A DNA stretch of 64,000 bases, from the NCBI RefSeq assembly GCF_002080435.1, contig NZ_CP020538.1:806001-870000 (forward strand). Direction: 5' to 3'. The position numbers and the translations under genes were made by a program. Shown here one piece after another: positions 35,465-43,651 of this stretch. The notes below the pieces were generated by a model, which worked only from the letters and a program-made list of their open reading frames with translations, was not told where the DNA came from and ran no database searches. Positions within the stretch are counted from its first letter, which is position 1. Every line of letters begins with the position of its first letter. Source of the stretch: Sphingobium herbicidovorans (GTDB lineage: Bacteria; Pseudomonadota; Alphaproteobacteria; Sphingomonadales; Sphingomonadaceae).

Positions 35465-37114
35465 TCAGTTTTTTCCGGCCAGTTCGGGCCACAGCGCACG
35501 CAGCGCGATCTTGTTGATTTTCTCAGCGTGATTACGCGGCAGCGGATCGCGGGAAAACGCGACGCGGGTCGGCGCCTTGTATGGAGCGAGCCGTCCTGCC
35601 ACCCATTGGATGACGCTCAGCTCGTCCAGCCCTTCCGCCTGCACGACTGCTACCAGCGCCTCGCCCAGCCGATCGTCGGGAATCCCGAATGTCGCGCATT
35701 CGGTCACCTGCGGCATTTCGCTCAGAACGCGCTCGACTTCCGCGCAGTAGATGTTCTCGCCGCCGGAAATGACCATGTCCTTGGCGCGGTCGACGATGTA
35801 GATATAACCGTCCTCATCCTGATAACCGATGTCGCCGGTACGCAGCCAGCCATCTGCGGTGAAGGACTTGGCCGTATCGTCCGGCCGGTTCCAATAGCCG
35901 GTCATCAACATGGCGCTGCGCACCAGTATCTCGCCGGTTTCATTGACGCCGCACACATTGCCGGACGGCCCCTCGATCCGCACATCCACCAGCGGCAGCA
36001 CGCGCCCGGCCGACGCCTTGGCCCTCAGGAAGTCGGCGCCCACCGCCTGCGCGATCGCCCCAGACGTCTCGGTCATCCCATAGCCAACGCCTATCATCGC
36101 ATGGGGGCAGAGCGCCTGCACCGCTTCCAGCAGGTTGAGCGGCAGCGCCTGCCCGCCCGACCCGATATTACGCACCGAACTCAGGTCTGCTTCGACCGTG
36201 CGCGCGCGATGCACCATGTCCCACAGCATCGTGGGCACGGTCGAAAGCTGCGTCACCCGCTCGCGTTCGATCAGGCTTACCGCTTCCTCTGCGTTCCAGC
36301 GGCGCATGATCACAATCTTCCCGCCCGACAGAAGCGGCGCCAGGAAGCCGGATCCCAGCCCTGAAATATGGAACAGCGGCGACACCAGCAAACTGGCCTG
36401 GGGCGGCAATTTAAGGGCAAGCGCCTCGACCGGCATCCCATATTCCCGCGCCAGATTATGCAGGACCATGGCCCCGGTAAGTTGCGTGCCCAATAATCCG
36501 GTGATCAGGCTCCGATGCGACAGCACCGCGCCTTTCACGCGCCCCGTCGTACCCGATGTGAAAAGAATGGCGCAGGGATCGTCGGGCCGAGCGATCAGCC
36601 CGTCTCCCTCCACCGTGCTCCGATCCTCCAGCGGCTCGCTCATGTCGAGCAACCGGCCATCATAGCCCGCCTCGCGAAGCAGCGCGGCCCGTTCGGCATC
36701 GGCCAACACCAGCGAAGGCGTTACTTCGTCCACCATCGACAGCAGATCGCCCGCCGACCCGCGGCTGTTGAGCAAGACGGCAACGCCCCCCAGCTTCATC
36801 ACCGCCATAAAGGCGGCGATCCACTCCGCGCGGTTGCGCATGCAGATCGCAACCCGGTCACCGCGCCCGATACCCAAATGACCCGCCAAACGGTCGCGCC
36901 AAGCGAACATATCCGCGAAGCTCAGCCGGCGTTCACCCTGCGGCCCGTCGAAATCGACCACGCAGGCCTGATCCCGGAATCGGCGTGCCGATTCAATCAA
37001 CTGATTGAGGTCGGATGGCGCGTTCACGAAAAAGCGCAGCCCGTCCTTCTCCTCAATTTCAAAGGGTGTGCCGGGGGCGGTGACTGCCGCGAAAATTGGA
37101 TCGATCTTACTCAT
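35465..37114 (-). CDS. Acyl-CoA synthetase (AMP-forming CoA ligase)
   Basis: Activates a carboxylic acid to its CoA ester through an acyl-adenylate; 549 aa. The motifs of the ANL family are all present: the P-loop 'CAILFTSGTTGRVKGAVLSH', 'VGYGMTETSGAIAQ', 'LRTGDIGYQDEDGYIYIVDR', 'KDMVISGGENIY' and the C-terminal catalytic lysine in 'LPRNHAEKINK'. I start at 37114 with a GAGGATAG site. The reading frame stays open upstream to 37372, but that part is unlike the family. It is the first gene of the seven- or eight-gene leftward operon ending with two Lrp genes. Its leader holds the shared inverted repeat 37251-37282. Confidence 0.93.
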   Translation of the reverse strand: MSKIDPIFAAVTAPGTPFEIEEKDGLRFFVNAPSDLNQLIESARRFRDQACVVDFDGPQGERRLSFADMFAWRDRLAGHLGIGRGDRVAICMRNRAEWIAAFMAVMKLGGVAVLLNSRGSAGDLLSMVDEVTPSLVLADAERAALLREAGYDGRLLDMSEPLEDRSTVEGDGLIARPDDPCAILFTSGTTGRVKGAVLSHRSLITGLLGTQLTGAMVLHNLAREYGMPVEALALKLPPQASLLVSPLFHISGLGSGFLAPLLSGGKIVIMRRWNAEEAVSLIERERVTQLSTVPTMLWDMVHRARTVEADLSSVRNIGSGGQALPLNLLEAVQALCPHAMIGVGYGMTETSGAIAQAVGADFLRAKASAGRVLPLVDVRIEGPSGNVCGVNETGEILVRSAMLMTGYWNRPDDTAKSFTADGWLRTGDIGYQDEDGYIYIVDRAKDMVISGGENIYCAEVERVLSEMPQVTECATFGIPDDRLGEALVAVVQAEGLDELSVIQWVAGRLAPYKAPTRVAFSRDPLPRNHAEKINKIALRALWPELAGKN

Positions 37115-37548
37115 GCTATCCTCGGGGATCACTCTGCCGCCGCAGGATTGTTCGACGGGCTTTTGCGCAGGAGCGTCAAACCCCTGCCCGATCCCGACAT
37201 CCTCTATCCTCGACTCATCGTTCGCTCTTCCCGAATGACTATTCCTCATTATGCGTAATTCCACAACATTTTTTTTCCGCATATTTTCGGGCAACGGAGG
37301 GGCCGATTTTTTGGCGCGTCCCAATTGCAGACCGCCATATAAACATATGTTTTCCTGAATATTTCTTATCAAAATTGCATCCCCAAGTCCCTATCGCAGG
37401 ACTCGCATTCGGCTAATGCCGGAGGGTCAAAACAGCCATATTCGGATTTTATCAATTTACAAATTACGAATTTTGGAGAATCCTGATTCGCATCGCACGG
37501 CCGGTCTGGAGCAGGTGCGATTCAGCTAGATGAGGTTCTGGACATCGA
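37115..37548. promoter_or_regulatory. 434-base AT-rich divergent promoter region
   Basis: The stretch between the CoA-ligase operon and the rightward SDR gene is much richer in A and T than its surroundings, especially 37220-37480. It contains the inverted repeat 37251-37282 and a weaker related half-site, ATTCGCAT, at 37486-37493 just upstream of the SDR gene. No open frame in it looks like a gene. Both promoters should lie here. Confidence 0.6.
37251..37282. promoter_or_regulatory. Inverted repeat shared with the acyl-CoA dehydrogenase operon
   Basis: ATGCGTAA (37251-37258) and TTCCGCAT (37275-37282) form an inverted repeat with one mismatch and a 16-base spacer. The copy at 28822-28853 has ATGCGGAA and TTCCGCAT with the same 16-base spacer. 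It lies 137 bases before the CoA-ligase ATG. Same sequence, same spacing and same position relative to two operons of one island argue for a shared regulator, plausibly the Lrp pair. Confidence 0.65.
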
Positions 37549-38322
37549 ATGAGCGAGGATTTTCACGGCCGCGTCGCCATCGTCACAGGCGGCAGCGACG
37601 GCATCGGATTCGCTACTGCCAGCCTGCTGGCCAAGCGCGGCGCGCAGGTCGTCATCTGCGGCCGCCGCCAGGCGTTGCTGGACAGCGCGCGCGACAGGAT
37701 CGCTGCGCAAGGCGGTCGCGTGGAGGCCATTCAGCTGGATGTCGCCGATACCGTCGGACTTGCCGACATGATCGAAGGCATCGGGCAGAAATATCGCCGC
37801 ATCGACATGCTGGTGAACAACGCCATGTCGACCCACTATGCCCCGATCAGCAAATTGACTTTGGATCATTGGCGCAAGGATTTCGCCGTCAACTGCGATG
37901 CCGCCTTCGTCAGCACCAAGGCCGCGCTCAAGGTGATGACGGCTGCGGGCAAGGGCTCGATCGTCAACATCGCCTCCACCTGTGGTATCCGGGCCACGGT
38001 GAACATGGCGAGCTATTCCGCCTCCAAGGCCGCACTCGTACATTTCACCGCAGTCGCCGCGATGGAGGCCGCGCCCCTGGGCATCAGGGTCAACGCGATC
38101 ATTCCTGGCCAAGTGCAGACCACGCCCACCGAGCAGTTTTCAGCCTTGGCGACCGATACCGCGGAGCGGGTTACGGCCGCCATCCCGATGCAACGAGGAG
38201 GAAAGCCGGAAGAACTGGCGGAGGCGATCATTTTCATGCTGTCCGACGCGGCCAGCTACATCACCGGCGCCGCCTTGCCGGTCGACGGTGGAAAGGCGGC
38301 TCAACTCTACATGCCCTCATAG
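37549..38322 (+). CDS. SDR-family oxidoreductase
   Basis: Cytoplasmic short-chain dehydrogenase of 257 aa. Loop 'VAIVTGGSDGIGFATASLLA', 'IDMLVNNAMSTHYAPISKL' and the catalytic 'SIVNIASTCGIRATVNMASY' with 'YSASKAALVHFTAVAAME' mark the classical type; the tail is 'YITGAALPVDGGKAAQ'. It opens the rightward arm of the catabolic island and is followed after 106 bases by a TonB receptor. It probably acts on the same substrate as the leftward operon. The 3-oxoacyl or steroid-alcohol dehydrogenase activities common in the family cannot be told apart by reading. Confidence 0.92.
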   Translation: MSEDFHGRVAIVTGGSDGIGFATASLLAKRGAQVVICGRRQALLDSARDRIAAQGGRVEAIQLDVADTVGLADMIEGIGQKYRRIDMLVNNAMSTHYAPISKLTLDHWRKDFAVNCDAAFVSTKAALKVMTAAGKGSIVNIASTCGIRATVNMASYSASKAALVHFTAVAAMEAAPLGIRVNAIIPGQVQTTPTEQFSALATDTAERVTAAIPMQRGGKPEELAEAIIFMLSDAASYITGAALPVDGGKAAQLYMPS

Positions 38323-38428
38323 CGAAGAGGGATAATCCCACCAAATATTCGAGCAAATGTGGACGTTTAATAGATCCATCGCGTCCAGGATCCATCATTT
38401 TACTTATAAGAATTAGGGAGAGGAAATC

Positions 38429-40972
38429 ATGACAACATTACCAAGGAACCGCGCGCTATTTCTGATAGCCGGAGTCAGCGGACTGGCATTTGCAAGTCAG
38501 GCGTGGGCACAGACCGACGATGCGGCGCCAGGCTCTGGACTGGACGAGATTGTCGTAACTGCACAAAAACGTGCCCAGAATCTTCAGGATGTCCCGATTG
38601 CCATCAGCGCCATCAGCTCCGAGAAGGTCGAACAGCTTGGCATAAGGGACAGCCGCGACCTGAGCGGTCTGGCGCCCAACGTCGTGATCACGCAGGGCAC
38701 CACCAGCAACAGCGCGGCCGTCTTTTCCATGCGCGGCATCTCCAACGGAGGCAGCGAAAGCTTCGGCGTGGATGCCGCCAACGGCCTCTATGTCGATGGT
38801 GTCTACATCGCTCGTGGCGGGGCCATGGGTCTTAGCGTCATGGATATTGAACGGGTGGAGGTTTTGCGCGGACCGCAGGGCACCCTGTTCGGTCGCAACA
38901 CCACAGGCGGCGCAGTGCATTTCATCTCCCGCTCCCCATCCCCGACCTTCCGGCTCAAGGCAGAGGCGGGCTATGGCAATTTCAACGCATGGAACGGCCG
39001 GGTGACGATCGATCCGGGTGAAATCGCCGGTATCTCGACCAGTTTCTCGTACAGCCATAGCGAACGGGACGGAGTGATCGACAATATTCTACAGCCTCGC
39101 AATTCCCGCGATCCTGGCGCACGCAGGTCGGACGCTTTCCGCGCCGCCGCCCGGCTGGATCTCGGCGGAACCGGCAGCATTCAATATGTCTTCGACTGGA
39201 ATCGGATAAAGGGCACGCCACTACCCTTCGTGCTTACCAATGTCGCTGACGGCACGCCTCGCCCGCCCATCATTGTCGATGGTCAGCCCGTGCAGGTGAC
39301 GCAGCAGGCGCCGGTTGCCCAATATCTGGCCGGCGCGACCTTCGCCGATCCCGATTGCGCCGCGCTCGCCACGCCGGTCCGCACCTACCGGGACGAGGTA
39401 TGCAACAACATCCTAAGCAGCGCCTTCGACAAGAGCTGGGGCCACAATCTGCAAGTTCAGAACGACTTCGGTGGTTTCAAGGTGAAGTCCACCACCGGCT
39501 ACCGCTTCTGGAACAGCGATTATGTGACGGACCTGGACGGTATCGGCGCATTCAGCGGCCCTGCCTTTTCCAACGCGACATTGTTCAACGGCATGCCTGA
39601 AGCACTGTTGCAATTCATACCAACCATTCCACCGGCGGCCATCCCCTTCATCGCCGCGTCCCCGGTCCCGACAATCAGCCAGGACCTGTTCTCGGTCGAT
39701 AATCAGCGCCGTCATAAACAGTTCAGCCAGGAGCTTGAAATCTCCGGCGATACGAACACGCTCGACTGGGTCGTGGGCGGCTTCTATTTCTGGGAGAAGG
39801 GATCGGAAGACGGTTACCAGAATAGCGGCTTCATCCTCGACACCAATGCGATCTTCCTTGCAAACTTTGGCCCGCTGGGTCCAGGCTTCGCCGCTGCAAA
39901 TCCGGCCCGCTATCGACTGGTCCAGACCCGCGCCCGCCTTGCCTATACCACCTCAGCGGAAAGCACGGCGGTATATGGACAGGCGACCTTCTATCCCGGT
40001 GGCCGTGACAGCGGTTTCCGGCTGACTGCGGGCGGTCGCTACACCTGGGACGAAAAGAAGATGCTGCGTCTTCAGAATGGCGCCACCCTGCCTGCGGCGC
40101 CCGAAAGCGGCACGGCGAAGTTCAGCAAATTCACCTGGAACCTGATGGCCGGCTATGATGTCGCGGACGGCGTCAACCTCTATGCGCGAGCTGCAACGGG
40201 CTATCGTTCGGGCGGCTTCAACTCGCAGGATCCCGCAATCACCGGCACCAATCAACTGGGCAGCTTCAGACCCGAAAAGGTCACATCCTACGAAGTCGGC
40301 CTGAAAAGCGAGCTGTTCAACCGCCGCCTGCGCTTCAACGTCGCGGCCTACCACAACATCTACGACGATCTGGCCGTGCTCGGCCCGGTCACCGACGCAC
40401 CCGTCGGCACCTTCGCCACCCGCATCATCAACGCGGGCAAGGTCGTCTACAATGGCGTCGAGGTCGAAACGCAAGCAGTGCTGAGCGACAATTTCTCGAT
40501 AGACGGCAGCCTCGGCTACATTGATATCAACTATAAGGAGTTTCTGGCCGGCCAATCGCCAACTGCTGGAGCGCCGCCAGTCAACATCGCTTCAATCGTG
40601 ACGCCGGGCTTCACGTCACCGCTGACGGCCAACGTCGCACTGAACGCACAATTTCCGCTCAACTGGGGCAATGCGGTACTGCGTGGCCGCGTGGGTTACA
40701 CCCATGAGGACGGCAAGTATAATTTCAGCAGTTCTGTAGGCTCTCCGTTCAACGAACAGGTGAAAGGGGACAATGTCGATCTTGTCGACCTGCAGGTCGG
40801 TATTGATGGGATCCCACTAGGCACGGGTGAAGGCGAAGTCCGTTTTTGGGTAAAGAACCTCACCAATGCCAAGGATTTTGTGCGCAGTATCGATTACGGC
40901 CCGCTGGGGTTTGGCGGTGGCTATTATGCCGAACCCAGAACCTACGGCCTGACTGTCGGAGCGAAATTCTAA
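38429..40972 (+). CDS. TonB-dependent receptor
   Basis: Outer-membrane receptor of 847 aa, longer than the one at 21442. A signal peptide ends near 'ASQAWAQTD', then a TonB box 'LDEIVVTAQKRAQNLQDVPI', a plug with 'GLYVDGVYIARGGAMGL' and 'RVEVLRGPQGTLFGRNTTGG', and a barrel with a terminal 'EPRTYGLTVGAKF'. AGGGAGAGG precedes the ATG. A perfect terminator follows 30 bases past the stop. It is the likely outer-membrane entry port for the compound processed by the CoA-ligase and acyl-CoA dehydrogenase operons. The ligand is unknown. Confidence 0.95.
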   Translation: MTTLPRNRALFLIAGVSGLAFASQAWAQTDDAAPGSGLDEIVVTAQKRAQNLQDVPIAISAISSEKVEQLGIRDSRDLSGLAPNVVITQGTTSNSAAVFSMRGISNGGSESFGVDAANGLYVDGVYIARGGAMGLSVMDIERVEVLRGPQGTLFGRNTTGGAVHFISRSPSPTFRLKAEAGYGNFNAWNGRVTIDPGEIAGISTSFSYSHSERDGVIDNILQPRNSRDPGARRSDAFRAAARLDLGGTGSIQYVFDWNRIKGTPLPFVLTNVADGTPRPPIIVDGQPVQVTQQAPVAQYLAGATFADPDCAALATPVRTYRDEVCNNILSSAFDKSWGHNLQVQNDFGGFKVKSTTGYRFWNSDYVTDLDGIGAFSGPAFSNATLFNGMPEALLQFIPTIPPAAIPFIAASPVPTISQDLFSVDNQRRHKQFSQELEISGDTNTLDWVVGGFYFWEKGSEDGYQNSGFILDTNAIFLANFGPLGPGFAAANPARYRLVQTRARLAYTTSAESTAVYGQATFYPGGRDSGFRLTAGGRYTWDEKKMLRLQNGATLPAAPESGTAKFSKFTWNLMAGYDVADGVNLYARAATGYRSGGFNSQDPAITGTNQLGSFRPEKVTSYEVGLKSELFNRRLRFNVAAYHNIYDDLAVLGPVTDAPVGTFATRIINAGKVVYNGVEVETQAVLSDNFSIDGSLGYIDINYKEFLAGQSPTAGAPPVNIASIVTPGFTSPLTANVALNAQFPLNWGNAVLRGRVGYTHEDGKYNFSSSVGSPFNEQVKGDNVDLVDLQVGIDGIPLGTGEGEVRFWVKNLTNAKDFVRSIDYGPLGFGGGYYAEPRTYGLTVGAKF

Positions 40973-41001
40973 CCGCGCAAATCTCCCTGCGCGAAACTGA
41001 C

Positions 41002-41034
41002 GCCCCGCCTCCTTCGAAGAGGCGGGGCTTTTAT
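41002..41034 (+). terminator. Rho-independent terminator of the TonB receptor gene
   Basis: GCCCCGCCTC (41002-41011) pairs perfectly with GAGGCGGGGC (41019-41028) around a seven-base loop, followed by TTTTATG. It lies 30 bases past the stop. Confidence 0.92.
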
Positions 41035-41226
41035 GTTATCCCTTCATTGGGCGACTATTGCCGATTTCGGCGGGGGAGTTCAGACGGGAGAGGCGTGGCT
41101 GGTCTTTGCGCTTGAGGAAATCGAACTGGGCATGGCATGACCAGATAATGTGGAAAATAGCTTGTGATTGAGCCATCTTTATCATCGGACAGTGAAAACG
41201 GATCATCGGCGAAGCAGCCATCGACA

Positions 41227-42285
41227 ATGAGCCGTCCGAATGAAAAGCTGCTCGCCACCGAGCATCGTTTCGTTGCGCGACTGCTCCGCCTGATCGAAAG
41301 CAGGGGCGGGGACGCGCAAGCAGTGCTGGCTGCGCGCAACGTCGATCAGCCTCTGGCCGAATTCCTGGATCCAGGCCTGATCGCCGTCGATGAGCAGAAG
41401 CTGCGGACGATAGCATCCTATGCAAGCGTTGTGGCCGCCGACATGCAATCTCGCAAAGCGGGGCGCGCACTCTTCCGCTCGGGTGACTGGCGATTGTTCT
41501 TTTACTGCCTCACCGGCAGCAGATCTCTGCGCGAAGCCATCCATCGGATGGAAGAATTGCTGGTCGCGATCGACGGCCGCATGGGATATGCCTCGCTCAA
41601 CTGCTCCGGCTCCTGGGCACGGTTGACGCTACGCGGCGCCCGTAGCGGCGATGAGGAACTGGATTTCATCGTCTCGCTGCATGGCGAACTGATGTACCAT
41701 TCGATTTTCAGTTGGCTTATCAGCGTTCCCCTTGGCGGCATCGGGGCGCTGGATTATCCCGAATCCGCCGCATTCTATCTCGACGATGACAACTGGCCCT
41801 TCGAACTCCGGTTGAACGCGCCGCGATCCGAACTGATTTTTGCCGAGCGCATGCTCGACCTTCCGATCGTGCGGACGATGGACGATTGCGAAGCGGCGCC
41901 CACACTCAATTTCCTGTTCGGCCTGCTTGATGGGAATGATCCGGCAGAAATCGCACGACGAGCACGGCAGTTGATGGCCCTCACATTGCGGCAGGAAGGG
42001 CGATTATTATCGCTCGACGAACTGGCGAATGATCTTGCGCTCGGCCGCATGACGTTGCGCAGGCGTCTAAGCGCGGCAGGCACGACATTTCACAAGCTGC
42101 GCGATGAAGTTCGTCGCGGCATAGCCATCGACCTGGTGACTAATTCCAATCTGCCGATCGAGGAAATCGCCGAACGCCTGGATTTTTGCGATTCAGACTC
42201 CCTTCGATCGGCCTTTCACAACTGGACCGGCATGGCTCCGACGCATTACCGGCGGAGCATGAAACCTGTGGCGAAGCCCAGTTGA
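41227..42285 (+). CDS. AraC-family transcriptional regulator
   Basis: A 352-aa regulator. The large N-terminal region (from 'RLLRLIESRGGDAQAVLAAR') resembles the ligand-binding half of the OruR/GliR-type AraC proteins. The C-terminal DNA-binding domain has two helix-turn-helix units: 'LSLDELANDLALGRMTLRRR' and 'NLPIEEIAERLDFCDSDSLR', ending with 'AFHNWTGMAPTHYRRSM'. ATG 41227 is used; a GTG at 41164 is also open and neither start has a strong ribosome site. It lies between the TonB receptor and the convergent DUF1552 gene, so it may control either the catabolic island or the DUF1552/DUF1592 operon. Confidence 0.9.
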   Translation: MSRPNEKLLATEHRFVARLLRLIESRGGDAQAVLAARNVDQPLAEFLDPGLIAVDEQKLRTIASYASVVAADMQSRKAGRALFRSGDWRLFFYCLTGSRSLREAIHRMEELLVAIDGRMGYASLNCSGSWARLTLRGARSGDEELDFIVSLHGELMYHSIFSWLISVPLGGIGALDYPESAAFYLDDDNWPFELRLNAPRSELIFAERMLDLPIVRTMDDCEAAPTLNFLFGLLDGNDPAEIARRARQLMALTLRQEGRLLSLDELANDLALGRMTLRRRLSAAGTTFHKLRDEVRRGIAIDLVTNSNLPIEEIAERLDFCDSDSLRSAFHNWTGMAPTHYRRSMKPVAKPS

Positions 42286-42304
42286 TGGCGATGACGATGT
42301 TTCC

Positions 42305-43651
42305 TCATACCAGGATTTCTGAAACCGGCCGATTTGTGCGCATCGATCCGGTGCCCCAGCCATCGAGCGGAACGCCCATCAACTGCTGCATTGTCAGCCC
42401 CACGCGAGATATGGCGTCGCCTTGACTGGCGACATGGATGCCGCTCTTCACCTTGCCCCCTGCCCGCCCCGCCAGCATCACCGGTATGCCGTTGACGTCA
42501 TGGTTCTTGGCGTAGCTGACTTCGGAATGGGCCATGACCAGCATATTGTCGAGCAGGGTGCCATCACCCTCCTTCACCGCCGCCATCGACGCCACGAAGT
42601 CCGCCCAACCCTGCATGCTCTGTGTCGAGAAAGCATCGACCGTAGGCTGGTAGCCCTTGGTCCTGTCCACAAGTTCTTCATGCGTCGCCTGGTGATAGGC
42701 GGTGGAAGAACCCGCCGTGCGCAAATCCGCCGTGGCAGTGGAAAAGACCATGTTGAAGACCTTGGTCTGGTTGCAGGCAAGGGCCATGGCGAGCAGGTCC
42801 GCCATCAGCTTGTGCGCCTTCTGACGCTCGGTCACATCGGTGCTGGGGACCATGTCGGCGGGCTGTTGCGGGACGACGCACGCTTCGGCTCTTGGCGGCT
42901 TTTCCAGTTGCAGGGCTAGCTTTGTCTCGACCTCGCGGATTGCCGTAAAATAGCTGTCCACCCTCGCCTTGTCCGCCGCGCCGAGTTTACCCATCATGCT
43001 GCGCCGCTGGTCGGTCACGGCGGACAATACGCTTCGCCGCGCCATGACGCGCGGATCGGGCTTGAACTCGGCTGCGTTGGGATCGTGGAAATCCACGCCG
43101 AATACGCGCTGATACAGTTCCATCGGCGATGCGACGCTGGGGTTCATCTCCGTGCCGCTGCGATAGGAAAAGCTTGTCCTTGCGTTACCGTCGGCGCTCA
43201 GGTCCAGACTGCGGAAGAAGGATCCGGACCCGACGGTATCCGCGATCGCGGTGTCCAATGTGGGCGCAACGATCTGCTGCCAGGAATCCACCGGCGTCCC
43301 GGTGCGCAGCCCGATATTGCCGGAAATATGCGGCTGATTGCTCTTCCCGTCGAGCGAGACGCTGAAACCCGACAGGATCGTTACCTTGTCCTGCACAGGC
43401 GCGATCGGCGCCAGTTCGGGCGGCAGATCATAACCGGCCCCCTGCTTCTTTGGATTCCAGCGGTCGGGGATCATGCCGCAACCCCAGAACCATGTGCCAA
43501 AGCGCACCGGCAAACGGCCCCCGCCATATTCAGCGGCAAAGGCGGTGCCGTTATCGTCAAGGAAATAGTCCAGGAACGGTAGGCCCACGCCCACCGTTGC
43601 CCCGGCAAAGGCGCCGCGCAGCAAAAATCCACGCCTGTTCATGTTCGTCAT
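42305..43651 (-). CDS. Tat-exported DUF1552 protein
   Basis: A 448-aa protein of the DUF1552 family, of unknown function. The leader 'MNRRGFLLRGAFAGATVG' is a classic twin-arginine signal, so the protein is folded and perhaps loaded with a cofactor before export. Family stretches include 'RFGTWFWGCGMIPDRWNPKK', 'NQPHISGNIGLRTGTPV', 'RSMMGKLGAADKARVDSYF' and 'LLDNMLVMAHSEVSYAKNHD'. The last resembles the alkaline phosphatase/sulfatase-like fold to which DUF1501/DUF1552 proteins are related. Its start overlaps the DUF1592 stop by four bases. It is the last of three coupled genes. Confidence 0.88.
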   Translation of the reverse strand: MTNMNRRGFLLRGAFAGATVGVGLPFLDYFLDDNGTAFAAEYGGGRLPVRFGTWFWGCGMIPDRWNPKKQGAGYDLPPELAPIAPVQDKVTILSGFSVSLDGKSNQPHISGNIGLRTGTPVDSWQQIVAPTLDTAIADTVGSGSFFRSLDLSADGNARTSFSYRSGTEMNPSVASPMELYQRVFGVDFHDPNAAEFKPDPRVMARRSVLSAVTDQRRSMMGKLGAADKARVDSYFTAIREVETKLALQLEKPPRAEACVVPQQPADMVPSTDVTERQKAHKLMADLLAMALACNQTKVFNMVFSTATADLRTAGSSTAYHQATHEELVDRTKGYQPTVDAFSTQSMQGWADFVASMAAVKEGDGTLLDNMLVMAHSEVSYAKNHDVNGIPVMLAGRAGGKVKSGIHVASQGDAISRVGLTMQQLMGVPLDGWGTGSMRTNRPVSEILV

